A stretch of 55,275 bases of DNA, from the NCBI GenBank assembly GCA_049513975.1, contig JBEKVM010000020.1:1-55275 (forward strand), given 5' to 3'. The notes under the pieces were generated by a model. That model saw only the letters and a program-made list of their open reading frames with translations, did no database searches and had not been told where the DNA came from. This DNA is from JBEKOF01 sp049513975 (GTDB lineage: Bacteria; Verrucomicrobiota; Verrucomicrobiia; Limisphaerales; Palsa-1400). A program made the position numbers and the translations under genes. Position 1 is the first letter of the stretch. Every line of letters starts with the position of its first letter. Positions 47,708-54,922 of this stretch are shown in pieces.

Positions 47708-47959
47708 TCATATGTCCCCCGCATTTTCTGACGACGCCTCTCTGCCCGCTACCGCCTTGACCTTTTCCAAGTCGCCGCTCTTGGCCGTGTCATAAATCTC
47801 GCCGCAGAAGCCCGAGGCCAAACTCCATTTAGACTGCAACTGCGTCCTTTCCGATCTTGTACTGCAGGCCGCACCCCGAACATTGAAGCCCTGGGAGTCC
47901 GGAATGCATATGCTATTTTGGATCTTTGCCGCAAAGCTGAAGGAGTTCTTCAGCAGCAT
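47708..47959 (-). pseudogene. Decayed zinc-ribbon/ankyrin gene fragment
   Basis: Read in the right frame, the minus strand around 47825-47900 gives QCSGCGLQYKIGKDAVAV, a stop, then MEFGLGL. The intact protein encoded at 50319-51644 has CTGCGQRYKIGEDAVAV, Ser, then MEFGLGLA, so a Ser codon is now TAA. After a frameshift the reading continues YDTAKSGDLEKVKAVAG, the start of an ankyrin region, and then stops. About 60 bases here are clearly similar in DNA to the intact gene. This is a dead paralog. Confidence 0.75.
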
Positions 47960-48305
47960 CTCCTAGCACCACCACCGCCCGCTGCCATCCCGGGCAGAAT
48001 GATAGCTGCCCTTTGTAAGTCGGGTCGTCCTTCGAAGGCAACATTAGCTCCCGTCTTAGTTTGTCACGCGCCGCCACCTGTTCGCGGAACAAGGGTTCTG
48101 CCCTAAGAAGTTCGACAAATTCTATTCTTGCACCGATCTTGAGGAGACGCAGTATTTCGACCCCGTTTCCTTGTTCGGTTGCTAAGGCCAGTTGCTCATC
48201 AGGAGATTCCTGCTTCGAGGAGGTGGTCGGAGGTTGCGACTTTTTTTCAGTATTGTCGGCCTTTCGGAATGTTCCGCCGTAAAAAATTCTTTTCCAGAAA
48301 TTCAT
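47913..48305 (-). CDS. Hypothetical protein with FWKRIFYGG start
   Basis: Protein of 130 residues. MNFWKRIFYGGTFRK resembles the tagged N-termini of the neighbouring ankyrin proteins; a Ser/Thr/Gln linker follows, then a helical region (LALATEQGNGVEILRLLKIG, IEFVELLRAEPLFREQV) and SFCPGWQRAVVVLGDAAEEL. There is no ankyrin repeat. It ends overlapping the pseudogene at 47959 and may be the N-terminal part of the same broken gene. Confidence 0.5.
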   Translation of the reverse strand: MNFWKRIFYGGTFRKADNTEKKSQPPTTSSKQESPDEQLALATEQGNGVEILRLLKIGARIEFVELLRAEPLFREQVAARDKLRRELMLPSKDDPTYKGQLSFCPGWQRAVVVLGDAAEELLQLCGKDPK

Positions 48306-48412
48306 TGTGTGAACGTGCGTTAAGTATTCTTGGCTGTTATCCGGATTATCACAACTTCAGGTTCCATAACATTTGATCCTTTCTTTGAATTGCGGCCTGT
48401 GCGACTCACTTA

Positions 48413-48616
48413 CTAATGATGCTTATTGCACCCTTTGCGCTCAGTTCTTGGCTCGCCCACAATATAACAATCCATACAGAGCCAGTAACGCACCTCTCAG
48501 CCAGTATCCATAGCTTTGACATCGAAGGGTAGAGGTTCACCACATTTTGCCGCTCCCATGGGAGGTTTTCCTGACTTTCCGCATTGTTGACATTTCGCAG
48601 GTTGTTCACTTGCCAT
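48413..48616 (-). pseudogene. Small zinc-ribbon gene interrupted by an in-frame TGA
   Basis: From the ATG at 48616 the frame reads MASEQPAKCQQCGKSG, then AAKCGEPLPFDVKAMDTG, then TGA at 48497-48499, and continues in the same frame EVRYWLCMDCYIVGEP to a TAG at 48413. Two CxxC pairs on either side of the stop make a typical zinc ribbon, so the original gene encoded about 67 residues. A nonsense mutation (for example TGG to TGA) is the simplest cause. It lies between the pseudogene and the first ankyrin gene. Confidence 0.6.
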
Positions 48617-48673
48617 AATTATTTGTTCTTTCTGTGCTTCCAGCGTTTGTCTAGTTGGCTGATTTCATGCTGT

Positions 48674-49369
48674 TTATTCGCGCGCGCCGTGCTGCCGCAG
48701 CAATGCCGCGACATCCTGGCCCTTAATACGCGATTTCAGGTCACTACGGCCAGAATTCTCCAACATGGTATTCGCCAAGCCAAAGGCGAATTGTGCAGAT
48801 TCCGCAAGTGCCAGAGGCGTTTCCCCTTTGTTGTCCTTGGCATTGACATTTGCTTTGTTGTCCAAAAGCAATTTCGCGACGGCGGCATAACCATCGTCGA
48901 TCGTCGCCGTAAAGGCTGCCCAGTGTAAAGGCTCCCGGCCATCATTGTCCTTCGCATTGACATCGGCCCGATGGGCCAACAGCAATTGAGCCACGTTGTT
49001 ATTTGCACATATCACTGCTTGATGCAGAGGCGTCCTCGCATCGTTGTCCCTGGCATTGATATCGGCCCGATGGGTCAATAGCAATTGAGCCACGTTGTCA
49101 TTTTTACACATCGCTGCACAATGCAAAGGTGTTTGCCCTTTATTGTCCGTGGCATTGACATCGGCCTTTCTTGTGAGCAACAATTCAGCCAAACTATCGA
49201 AACCCTTTTCCCCTGCGAAGTGCAATGCCGTCCATCCATTCTTGTCTTTGCCAAAAACTAGACGCGGTTTGCTCGCACACAACATTTTGACTTTTTCAAA
49301 ATCGCCACACGCAACCGCCTCAAGAAAGTCGGATGATGATCCGCCCCATAGTTTACTCCAGAAACTCAT
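48674..49369 (-). CDS. Ankyrin-repeat protein 1
   Basis: Protein of 231 residues. Short tag MSFWSKLWGGSSSDF, then FLEAVACGDFEKVKMLCASK and five ankyrin repeats (NGWTALHFAGEKGFDSLAEL, KGQTPLHCAAMCKNDNVAQL, DARTPLHQAV, DGREPLHWAAF, KGETPLALAESA), ending VAALLRQHGARE. One repeat has an insertion (TATIDDGYA). No signal peptide. It is the last gene of the minus-strand ankyrin run. Ankyrin domains bind other proteins; the partner is unknown. Confidence 0.85.
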   Translation of the reverse strand: MSFWSKLWGGSSSDFLEAVACGDFEKVKMLCASKPRLVFGKDKNGWTALHFAGEKGFDSLAELLLTRKADVNATDNKGQTPLHCAAMCKNDNVAQLLLTHRADINARDNDARTPLHQAVICANNNVAQLLLAHRADVNAKDNDGREPLHWAAFTATIDDGYAAVAKLLLDNKANVNAKDNKGETPLALAESAQFAFGLANTMLENSGRSDLKSRIKGQDVAALLRQHGARE

Positions 49370-49399
49370 TTTCTTTCATCCTTTCTTTAACATTCGTAG

Positions 49400-50293
49400 C
49401 TATGGGCCTCCACCAAACAATCGCTTCAGGAAATTTGGTTTGTTTGCCTTTGCGGTGGCCGCTTCCTTAATCTCAATATTCTTGAATTTGCCGCTGAGAA
49501 TCTCGATTGCCGACTCCAATTCAGCACAAGCACGGCTGCTGGTCATAATAACCTTAGCAAATCTCATGGACTCCTTCGTGTCTGCGCCTGCCTGCACAAG
49601 AGCCTCGACCGCAGAGAGGCGAGACATTTTTTCTGTAGCGGAGGTACCCTGGCTCGCAACTAGTGCTACCGCATTTTTCAGAGGCGTCATGCCATTCCTG
49701 TCTTTTGCCTCCTTGTCCGCCCCTGTTTGAATAAGCACCTTAACTGCTGACGCATGACCTTTGCGTGCTGCTAAAAACAAAGGTGTTTGACCTTCCTCAT
49801 CCTTCGCCTCCTTGTTCCCGCCTGCCTGTACAAGAGCCTCGACTGTGGGCGCCTGACCTGCGAACGCAGCCAATTGCAGAGGCGTCCAGCCATGGCCGTC
49901 CCTCGCCTCCTTATCCGCGCCCGCTTGGACAAGCGCCTCAACTGCGGATACAGACCCCATAGCCGCGGCAGAATGGAGAGGCGTCCAGCCATTGTCACTT
50001 CTCGCTTCCTTATCCGCGCCTAGATGCAAAAAGGTCTTGACTGCGGACGCGGAACCCATACCTGCTGCCAAATTCAGAGGTGTCCGCCCCCCCTTATCCT
50101 GTGCCTCTTTGTCTGCACCCGACTCGACAAGCATCCCAATTATTGACGATACATCATTTTTTGCAGCAATGTGTAATGGTGACCAACCCTCCTCGTTCTC
50201 CACACCTTCTTCAAATAGCCTTACAACCGTCTTGGTATCGCCCGCTGTTATGGCACGGTCAAGTGCTTTTTCAAAATCTTTAAACGATTTCAT
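49400..50293 (-). CDS. Ankyrin-repeat protein 2
   Basis: Protein of 297 residues with at least six ankyrin repeats (EGWSPLHIAAKNDVSSIIGM, GGRTPLNLAAGMGSASAVKT, NGWTPLHSAAAMGSVSAVEA, HGWTPLQLAAFAGQAPTVEA, EGQTPLFLAARKGHASAVKV and a diverged one). The repeats share 'GADKEA(R/K)D' linkers. A helical non-repeat segment (KVIMTSSRACAELESAIEIL) follows, and the very end is KPNFLKRLFGGGP, the same kind of tag that other members carry at the N-terminus. ATG 50293 is the start. Confidence 0.85.
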   Translation of the reverse strand: MKSFKDFEKALDRAITAGDTKTVVRLFEEGVENEEGWSPLHIAAKNDVSSIIGMLVESGADKEAQDKGGRTPLNLAAGMGSASAVKTFLHLGADKEARSDNGWTPLHSAAAMGSVSAVEALVQAGADKEARDGHGWTPLQLAAFAGQAPTVEALVQAGGNKEAKDEEGQTPLFLAARKGHASAVKVLIQTGADKEAKDRNGMTPLKNAVALVASQGTSATEKMSRLSAVEALVQAGADTKESMRFAKVIMTSSRACAELESAIEILSGKFKNIEIKEAATAKANKPNFLKRLFGGGP

Positions 50294-50318
50294 TTGACAT
50301 CTCACATTCCACTAGAGC

Positions 50319-51644
50319 CTATTCGTGACCGCCACGTTGGCGTAGCAATTGCATTACGTCTTCACGGTTGAAGTATGCCGCAAACTTTAAGGGTGTCCAC
50401 CCACCTTCGCCGCTTGCGTGGACATTTGAACCTTTGGATAACAGCAACGCCACTATGTCTGCATGGCCATGCATCGCAGCTATGGGCAAAGGTGTGCAAC
50501 TTCTCTTGTCTTTAGCACTGTGATCGGCACCTTTGCTCAACAAAAAATCGGCCACTTCTTCACTTTTAGCTTTGTGCAAAGGCGTCATTCGATCTTCATC
50601 AACAGCGAACACTAACTCAGGATCGTCATTGATAAGTTCCCGGACGGTCTTCAAATCACCCCTTTCTGCTGCCGCATGAACCGACTCTTTGGGCTTCACT
50701 TGCGCTGAATTGGCAATTAGTTCAGCCACTTCTTTGTGGCCGGCCCTTGTTGCCAATTGCGACGGAGTGCTACATTGTTTATTTTCGCAGTTAATGGCTC
50801 CCTTGTTAAGTAACAACTCCACTACCGGCTTGTAGCCCGCTTCCGCTGCAAAATGCAGGGCCGTCCATCCGTTGCCATCCTTGGCATTCACTTCGGCTCC
50901 GTGTATTAGCAACACTTCGGCAATTTCCTTGGAGCCTTTCTTCGCTGCTATATGCAGCGCGGTAGCGCTCAGGTAGTCTTTCTCCCTGACGCTAACGCAC
51001 TTGGGATTCTGGCTAATCCAGTGTTTTACATCGTTTAGATTGCCTTCTTCAACGGCGTCCAAAATCGAGGTGGATTCTGGCCCGGATCGAGCCGGTTGGA
51101 CGATTTGCTTGTTTGAGGTATGCTTCTCCGCAACTACCGGAGGATTTGTCGTTACTGGCTTTGATGATGTCTTGGCTCCGCCATCCGGCGGGTAGGGGTT
51201 GATCGTGTTGCAGTCCTTGCAACGCCAACTTCTACTCTCGCATCGAGCTAGACTTGCCCGAATGGACTCCCAACTCGGACGCCCCCGGTCCAGAGCCGCT
51301 TTAATGGTTCCCGGCGGGTCGTCTTTCAGTTTCGCCACCAAATCTTCGCGCTCGACTGCGCCACCAGTCAAAACGACTGATCTTTTTGCTAACCCGAGGC
51401 CAAACTCCATCGAGACTGCAACCGCGTCCTCTCCGATCTTGTACCTCTGGCCGCACCCGGTACACACAAGCACTGATACCTCCGAACTTGGAGGCTTCGC
51501 TGCCGGTTCGCAGGGTGGAGTAATTTGTGAAGAAACTGGACTGTTTACTGGCATTGGTTCGGCACGGCGGGGCGGTGTTGCTTCAATTCGCTCCTGTGGT
51601 TTAACCGATATATTCATCCCCAACAATGTTTTTAGGAAGTTCAT
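50319..51644 (-). CDS. Ankyrin-repeat protein 3 with zinc-binding N-terminal module
   Basis: Protein of 441 residues. MNFLKTLLGMNISV tag, Pro-rich linker, then a cysteine module: VLVCTGCGQRYKIGED, and about 100 residues later SWRCKDCNTINPYP, i.e. two CxxC pairs that could hold zinc. A second linker leads to two ankyrin blocks, SILDAVEEGNLNDVKHWISQ with three repeats and SVHAAAERGDLKTVRELIND with about three more, ending VMQLLRQRGGHE. The decayed copy at 47708-47959 derives from a relative. It is the largest member and could bridge nucleic acid or protein ligands. Confidence 0.82.
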   Translation of the reverse strand: MNFLKTLLGMNISVKPQERIEATPPRRAEPMPVNSPVSSQITPPCEPAAKPPSSEVSVLVCTGCGQRYKIGEDAVAVSMEFGLGLAKRSVVLTGGAVEREDLVAKLKDDPPGTIKAALDRGRPSWESIRASLARCESRSWRCKDCNTINPYPPDGGAKTSSKPVTTNPPVVAEKHTSNKQIVQPARSGPESTSILDAVEEGNLNDVKHWISQNPKCVSVREKDYLSATALHIAAKKGSKEIAEVLLIHGAEVNAKDGNGWTALHFAAEAGYKPVVELLLNKGAINCENKQCSTPSQLATRAGHKEVAELIANSAQVKPKESVHAAAERGDLKTVRELINDDPELVFAVDEDRMTPLHKAKSEEVADFLLSKGADHSAKDKRSCTPLPIAAMHGHADIVALLLSKGSNVHASGEGGWTPLKFAAYFNREDVMQLLRQRGGHE

Positions 51645-51694
51645 CGGATGACCGTAAGTGCGACGTTTTTCATCGTTGTTGATTTCATGCTGCT

Positions 51695-52468
51695 TTATTC
51701 GCGCCCCCCGTGCAGCAGCAGCAATTCCGCCATGTCTTGGTTGCCCGCTAATACCGCCAAGCGTAAAGGAGTAAGGCCCTTATTGGTCACGGCATTCACA
51801 TCCGCTTTTTTGAGGAGCAGCAATTCGACCACAGCTTTGTGACCGCCTTCCGCCGCCAAGTGTAAAGGAGTATAGCCTTTATTATTCACAGCGTTCACAT
51901 CGGCCTTCTTCAGGAGCAACAATTCCGTCACGTCCTTATGACCTCCTACCGCTGCAAGGTGCAAGGGCTTATTACCGTTACGGGCCTTAACATTTACATC
52001 TGACTTTCCTTTGAGAAGCAGCAATTCGACCACGGCTTTGTGATCTCCTTCTACCGCCAAGTGTAAAGGCCGATTATCGTGTTCATCTTTGCTAATAAGC
52101 AGATCGGGATTGTCGTTGAGCATCCTCTCAACGCTTTCCAAATCACCGTTACGTGTCGCGCTGAAAAAAGCCAATTGCCTTTCCTTGATGACCGCCGCTG
52201 CTGCCTTCGCCTCTGCTGCTTTTGCTTCTTCGACCTTTTGCTCTGCCGCCTTTGCCTCCGCCTCTCTGATTCTTTCTCCCTCAGACTGGTGGCGACGCTT
52301 TATTCCGCACCTACAACACACGTCAAGCGACGGGACAGGCGGCCCCTCGACTGTTGTACCGCAAGCTTGGTGATCGTAGCGCAGGGCATAGCCGCATCTT
52401 CCGCACAGAGGCGCCCAATCATGGCCTGTTCGGCTACAAATCCCGGATAGTTCCTGTAGAATACTCAT
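51695..52468 (-). CDS. Ankyrin-repeat protein 4 with zinc ribbons
   Basis: Protein of 257 residues. The N-terminus contains cysteines in WAPLCGRCGYALRYDHQACG and LDVCCRCGIKRRHQ, likely a zinc-ribbon pair. An Ala/Glu-rich coiled coil follows (IREAEAKAAEQKVEEAKAAE), then ankyrin repeats with very similar 33-residue units (HDNRPLHLAVEGDHKAVVEL, NGNKPLHLAAVGGHKDVTEL, KGYTPLHLAAEGGHKAVVEL, KGLTPLRLAVLAGNQDMAEL), ending LLLLHGGRE. The near-identical units suggest recent internal duplication. Confidence 0.83.
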   Translation of the reverse strand: MSILQELSGICSRTGHDWAPLCGRCGYALRYDHQACGTTVEGPPVPSLDVCCRCGIKRRHQSEGERIREAEAKAAEQKVEEAKAAEAKAAAAVIKERQLAFFSATRNGDLESVERMLNDNPDLLISKDEHDNRPLHLAVEGDHKAVVELLLLKGKSDVNVKARNGNKPLHLAAVGGHKDVTELLLLKKADVNAVNNKGYTPLHLAAEGGHKAVVELLLLKKADVNAVTNKGLTPLRLAVLAGNQDMAELLLLHGGRE

Positions 52469-52505
52469 TTAGGGATTCACGTTGAAGAACTCAGTTCTCG
52501 TACGT

Positions 52506-52997
52506 TTAGTGTTGTGAAGTTGGCCGTACCGTCATGCCGGTCGCATCCGTATAATATCCTCGCTGGCCAATAAAGCGATAAAGTGCCACCTCGCGCCAGA
52601 CAAAGACGTTAATCATTCGGCCATCAGCACTGCCCTTGTTGTGGACGGCAATCGATGCAATCCAGTTGTTCGCGTCCAGCACGACGCTATAGTGATCCTG
52701 AACATGAACCGAGCAGTCTTCGAGCAGAGCATCGACATCCTTGCGAAGGTCGTCAATATTGCCGCAGGCACGCAGAATTATCAAAGGTGGACTGCCGATT
52801 GATCTATGGTAAACTGTAAAAAGCCGTGGCGAATCATGTGAGTCAATACAGACCAGTTTGGGGATAATGTTTTCGATTAGTTGTTTGACCGAATCTCCCT
52901 TCCGTAGCGCCTGAGATTGAAAATGGCTCTCCTGAATTCGTTTCAGCCTATGCAGAATCTGATTATCAGAAAACTCGGAAAACGTCGCAGGGTTCAT
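52506..52997 (-). CDS. Hypothetical protein inside the ankyrin run
   Basis: Protein of 163 residues from the ATG at 52997. Alpha/beta pattern: ILHRLKRIQESHFQSQALRK, LVCIDSHDSPRLFTVYHRSI, VQDHYSVVLDANNWIASIAV, MINVFVWREVALYRFIG. No signal peptide, ankyrin repeat or known motif is visible. Its position within the minus-strand run suggests co-transcription. Codon use is like the flanking genes and of lower GC than the host genes. Confidence 0.6.
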   Translation of the reverse strand: MNPATFSEFSDNQILHRLKRIQESHFQSQALRKGDSVKQLIENIIPKLVCIDSHDSPRLFTVYHRSIGSPPLIILRACGNIDDLRKDVDALLEDCSVHVQDHYSVVLDANNWIASIAVHNKGSADGRMINVFVWREVALYRFIGQRGYYTDATGMTVRPTSQH

Positions 52998-53045
52998 GGC
53001 ATGTTCGGGTCTGATGTTTGTCGTCGTTGATTGTTTCCACAAATA

Positions 53046-53444
53046 TTAATATCGCGCGCCATGCTCGTATAACACTCGCGCCACACTATTCTCCAAGTGC
53101 TCATTGCCCGTCCTCCCACTTATAACGAGGCTTACAGGCGTGACACCATCATGGTTTTCGGCATTGACGTCTGCCTTGTTAGCCAATAATAACTCTACCA
53201 TCCTTTTACGGAGCTTAAGGGCCGCTATATGCAAGGGCGTGAGACCGGTGTTTTCCTTGGCATTGACGTCTGCCTGATTGGCCAGCAGCACTTTCGCCTC
53301 CTCCGTCCGCTCATTCGCTGCTGCATAGTGCAAAGGCGTATTGCCCCTGTCGTCTTTGCTCAAGGCAAGCCCAGGGTCCACCATAAGGAGTATCCTGAGC
53401 TTGTCCAATTCACCATACTTCACCGCCTGATGAATATCGCTCAT
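53046..53444 (-). CDS. Ankyrin-repeat protein 5
   Basis: Protein of 132 residues: MSDIHQAVKYGELDKLRILL, then repeats RGNTPLHYAAANERTEEAKV, TGLTPLHIAALKLRKRMVEL, DGVTPVSLVISGRTG, ending ARVLYEHGARY. The start shares MSDIH.A with protein 6, so the two are close paralogs. ATG 53444 is used. Confidence 0.82.
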   Translation of the reverse strand: MSDIHQAVKYGELDKLRILLMVDPGLALSKDDRGNTPLHYAAANERTEEAKVLLANQADVNAKENTGLTPLHIAALKLRKRMVELLLANKADVNAENHDGVTPVSLVISGRTGNEHLENSVARVLYEHGARY

Positions 53445-53503
53445 CGTATTACGTTCGTTGTCCTTTCGATCGTGTCTGTTACACAACTAGCTAAGTTTGC
53501 ACT

Positions 53504-53788
53504 TTACTCGCGGCCACCGTGCTGGCGCAATAATTGCGCCACGTCCCCGCGGCCACCATAGAACGCCACAACAAAAGGTGTTTGGCCGAGTACGTTCCTG
53601 CTATTAACATCAATGTTCGGGACTGCGAGCAACAATTCCGCTACGTCCTTGTGTCCGTTCATCGCCGCCAAGTGCAACGGCGTCATGCCGTTGAAGTCTT
53701 TGTCGGAAACCAAGTGGGGCTGACTTTCGAGCAGTGCCCTCATGCGTTCCACGTCCCCCTCACTGGCTGCTTTATGAATATCACTCAT
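53504..53788 (-). CDS. Ankyrin-repeat protein 6
   Basis: Protein of 94 residues, the first gene of the minus-strand run: MSDIHKAASEGDVERMRALL, repeats NGMTPLHLAAMNGHKDVAEL and LGQTPFVVAFYGGRGDVAQL, ending LLRQHGGRE. At two to three repeats it is short for a stand-alone ankyrin domain. The region just upstream (53789-53930) has two hairpins and probably the promoter of the run. Confidence 0.82.
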   Translation of the reverse strand: MSDIHKAASEGDVERMRALLESQPHLVSDKDFNGMTPLHLAAMNGHKDVAELLLAVPNIDVNSRNVLGQTPFVVAFYGGRGDVAQLLRQHGGRE

Positions 53789-53841
53789 TTATGTGCCTTC
53801 TTTTCGGTTCGTTTGCATCACCGGGCCATCCAAGCGAAAGA

Positions 53842-53923
53842 GGCGTGACCTACTCACGCCCCACTACAGGCACTGGCGTGCCCTCAACGGAACGCTTTCG
53901 GGCACGCCCGACTTGGGCGTGCC
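53842..53923. promoter_or_regulatory. Two hairpins upstream of the ankyrin run
   Basis: GGCGTGA-CCTAC-TCACGCC at 53842-53860 and GGCACGCCC-GACTT-GGGCGTGCC at 53901-53923. They are 54-135 bases upstream of the first ankyrin gene. They may be operators or attenuator stems. No T-run follows either. Confidence 0.5.
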
Positions 53924-54922
53924 TCGAACCGTGTCCGTTGAATGAAATGCCAGTTTCGTAGTGGACAGCAGCCGAAGCCGCAAATCTGTTTTCAATTGTT
54001 TAAATCACATACGTCTTTTTCGGGACATCCCCGAATTGATTACACAGGTCAGGATATTATGCAAGCGGCAATTTTTGCCGCCTTTTAATCGCGGCCCAAA
54101 CGGCATGGGTTCCCTCCACCGCGACACCAAAACGCCTTTTCCCTTCACCCCTCCAAAATCCTTCTCGTGTCGCGGCCCCAGGGCTTCCACCATTGACCCC
54201 ATTGCCCCACTCTGTCGCCAAGACTTGCCGGCTTTGGCTTCCCCTTGGAAGACTACGCCGCCAAACACGGCAAGACTTGGCTCCCCCGTTGAGGCTCCCT
54301 TGCTGAATTTCCAAATCCGCCGCTCCACTCCGCTTTTTGTTCCGTCCGCTCCACGGCCCTGTCCCCTACGCGGGCGGCCAGCCCAAACGCTCCATTTCGC
54401 TCACGGATTCTGAAATTCACAAGCGAGCCGGGAATCCAGACGACCCGCGTCTGTCATGCTTCGTGCCCGCCCATCAACCCGGCATGAAGCCCGCCAGCCG
54501 CGCCGCTCCGCGATAGTGAGCCGATAACCCCACGGCTTCAAGGACTCCCAGGGCATAAAGGCATAACGCGCATCTGTCACGTTTCATGCCTGCCCTGAAC
54601 CTGGCATGAAGCCCGCCAACCGCGCCGCTCCGCGCAAAGTGTGAGGCAATTACCCGTCTGCCTGCCTCATTCAGGTTGTTTTCTTCGCCCTTTTTACGCA
54701 CGCCATCACCCCACCGTTTGCTGCTCGCTTGTCCGACACCGAGCCGAAATTAGGAGCGAGATCAAAAACCGCGCCAGCGTCTCCCTTTTGCCTTTTCCCC
54801 ACTGTCACGGTTTTTGCTTTCGCTGAGTTTTCAATGCACTTCGCGCACGGCTTCGCTGTCTCCCATGAGGTGAAGCGAGCAGCAAACGGCAGGGTGACGG
54901 ACAGCGGTTTCAAAAAAAAGCT
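53924..54922. other. About 1 kb with no convincing gene
   Basis: Open frames here (for example 54005-54328) have poor composition and overlap repeats. The stretch holds copy B of the diverged inverted repeat (54379-54424) and two direct repeats of about 70 bases, 54451-54520 and 54574-54645, sharing CTGTCA, GGCATGAAGCCCGCCA and CGCGCCGCTCCGCG. Confidence 0.6.
54451..54645. repeat. Direct repeat pair, about 70 bases
   Basis: 54451-54520 and 54574-54645 align over most of their length (CTGTCA...GGCATGAAGCCCGCCANCC...CGCTCCGCG...GTGAG) with a 122-123 base offset. Each copy also contains GGCATGAAGC paired with nearby GCNTCGTGCC-like sequence, so each can fold. Confidence 0.7.

Noticed and set aside
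48497..48499. TGA as a selenocysteine codon
   Set aside because: No evident SECIS-like hairpin directly after it, no selenium genes seen, and a neighbouring gene is also broken by a stop, so nonsense decay is simpler.
54005..54328. 107-residue open frame on the - strand
   Set aside because: Lys/Gly-rich, overlaps open frames in other phases and lies in a repeat-rich gap; no ribosome-binding site or motif.
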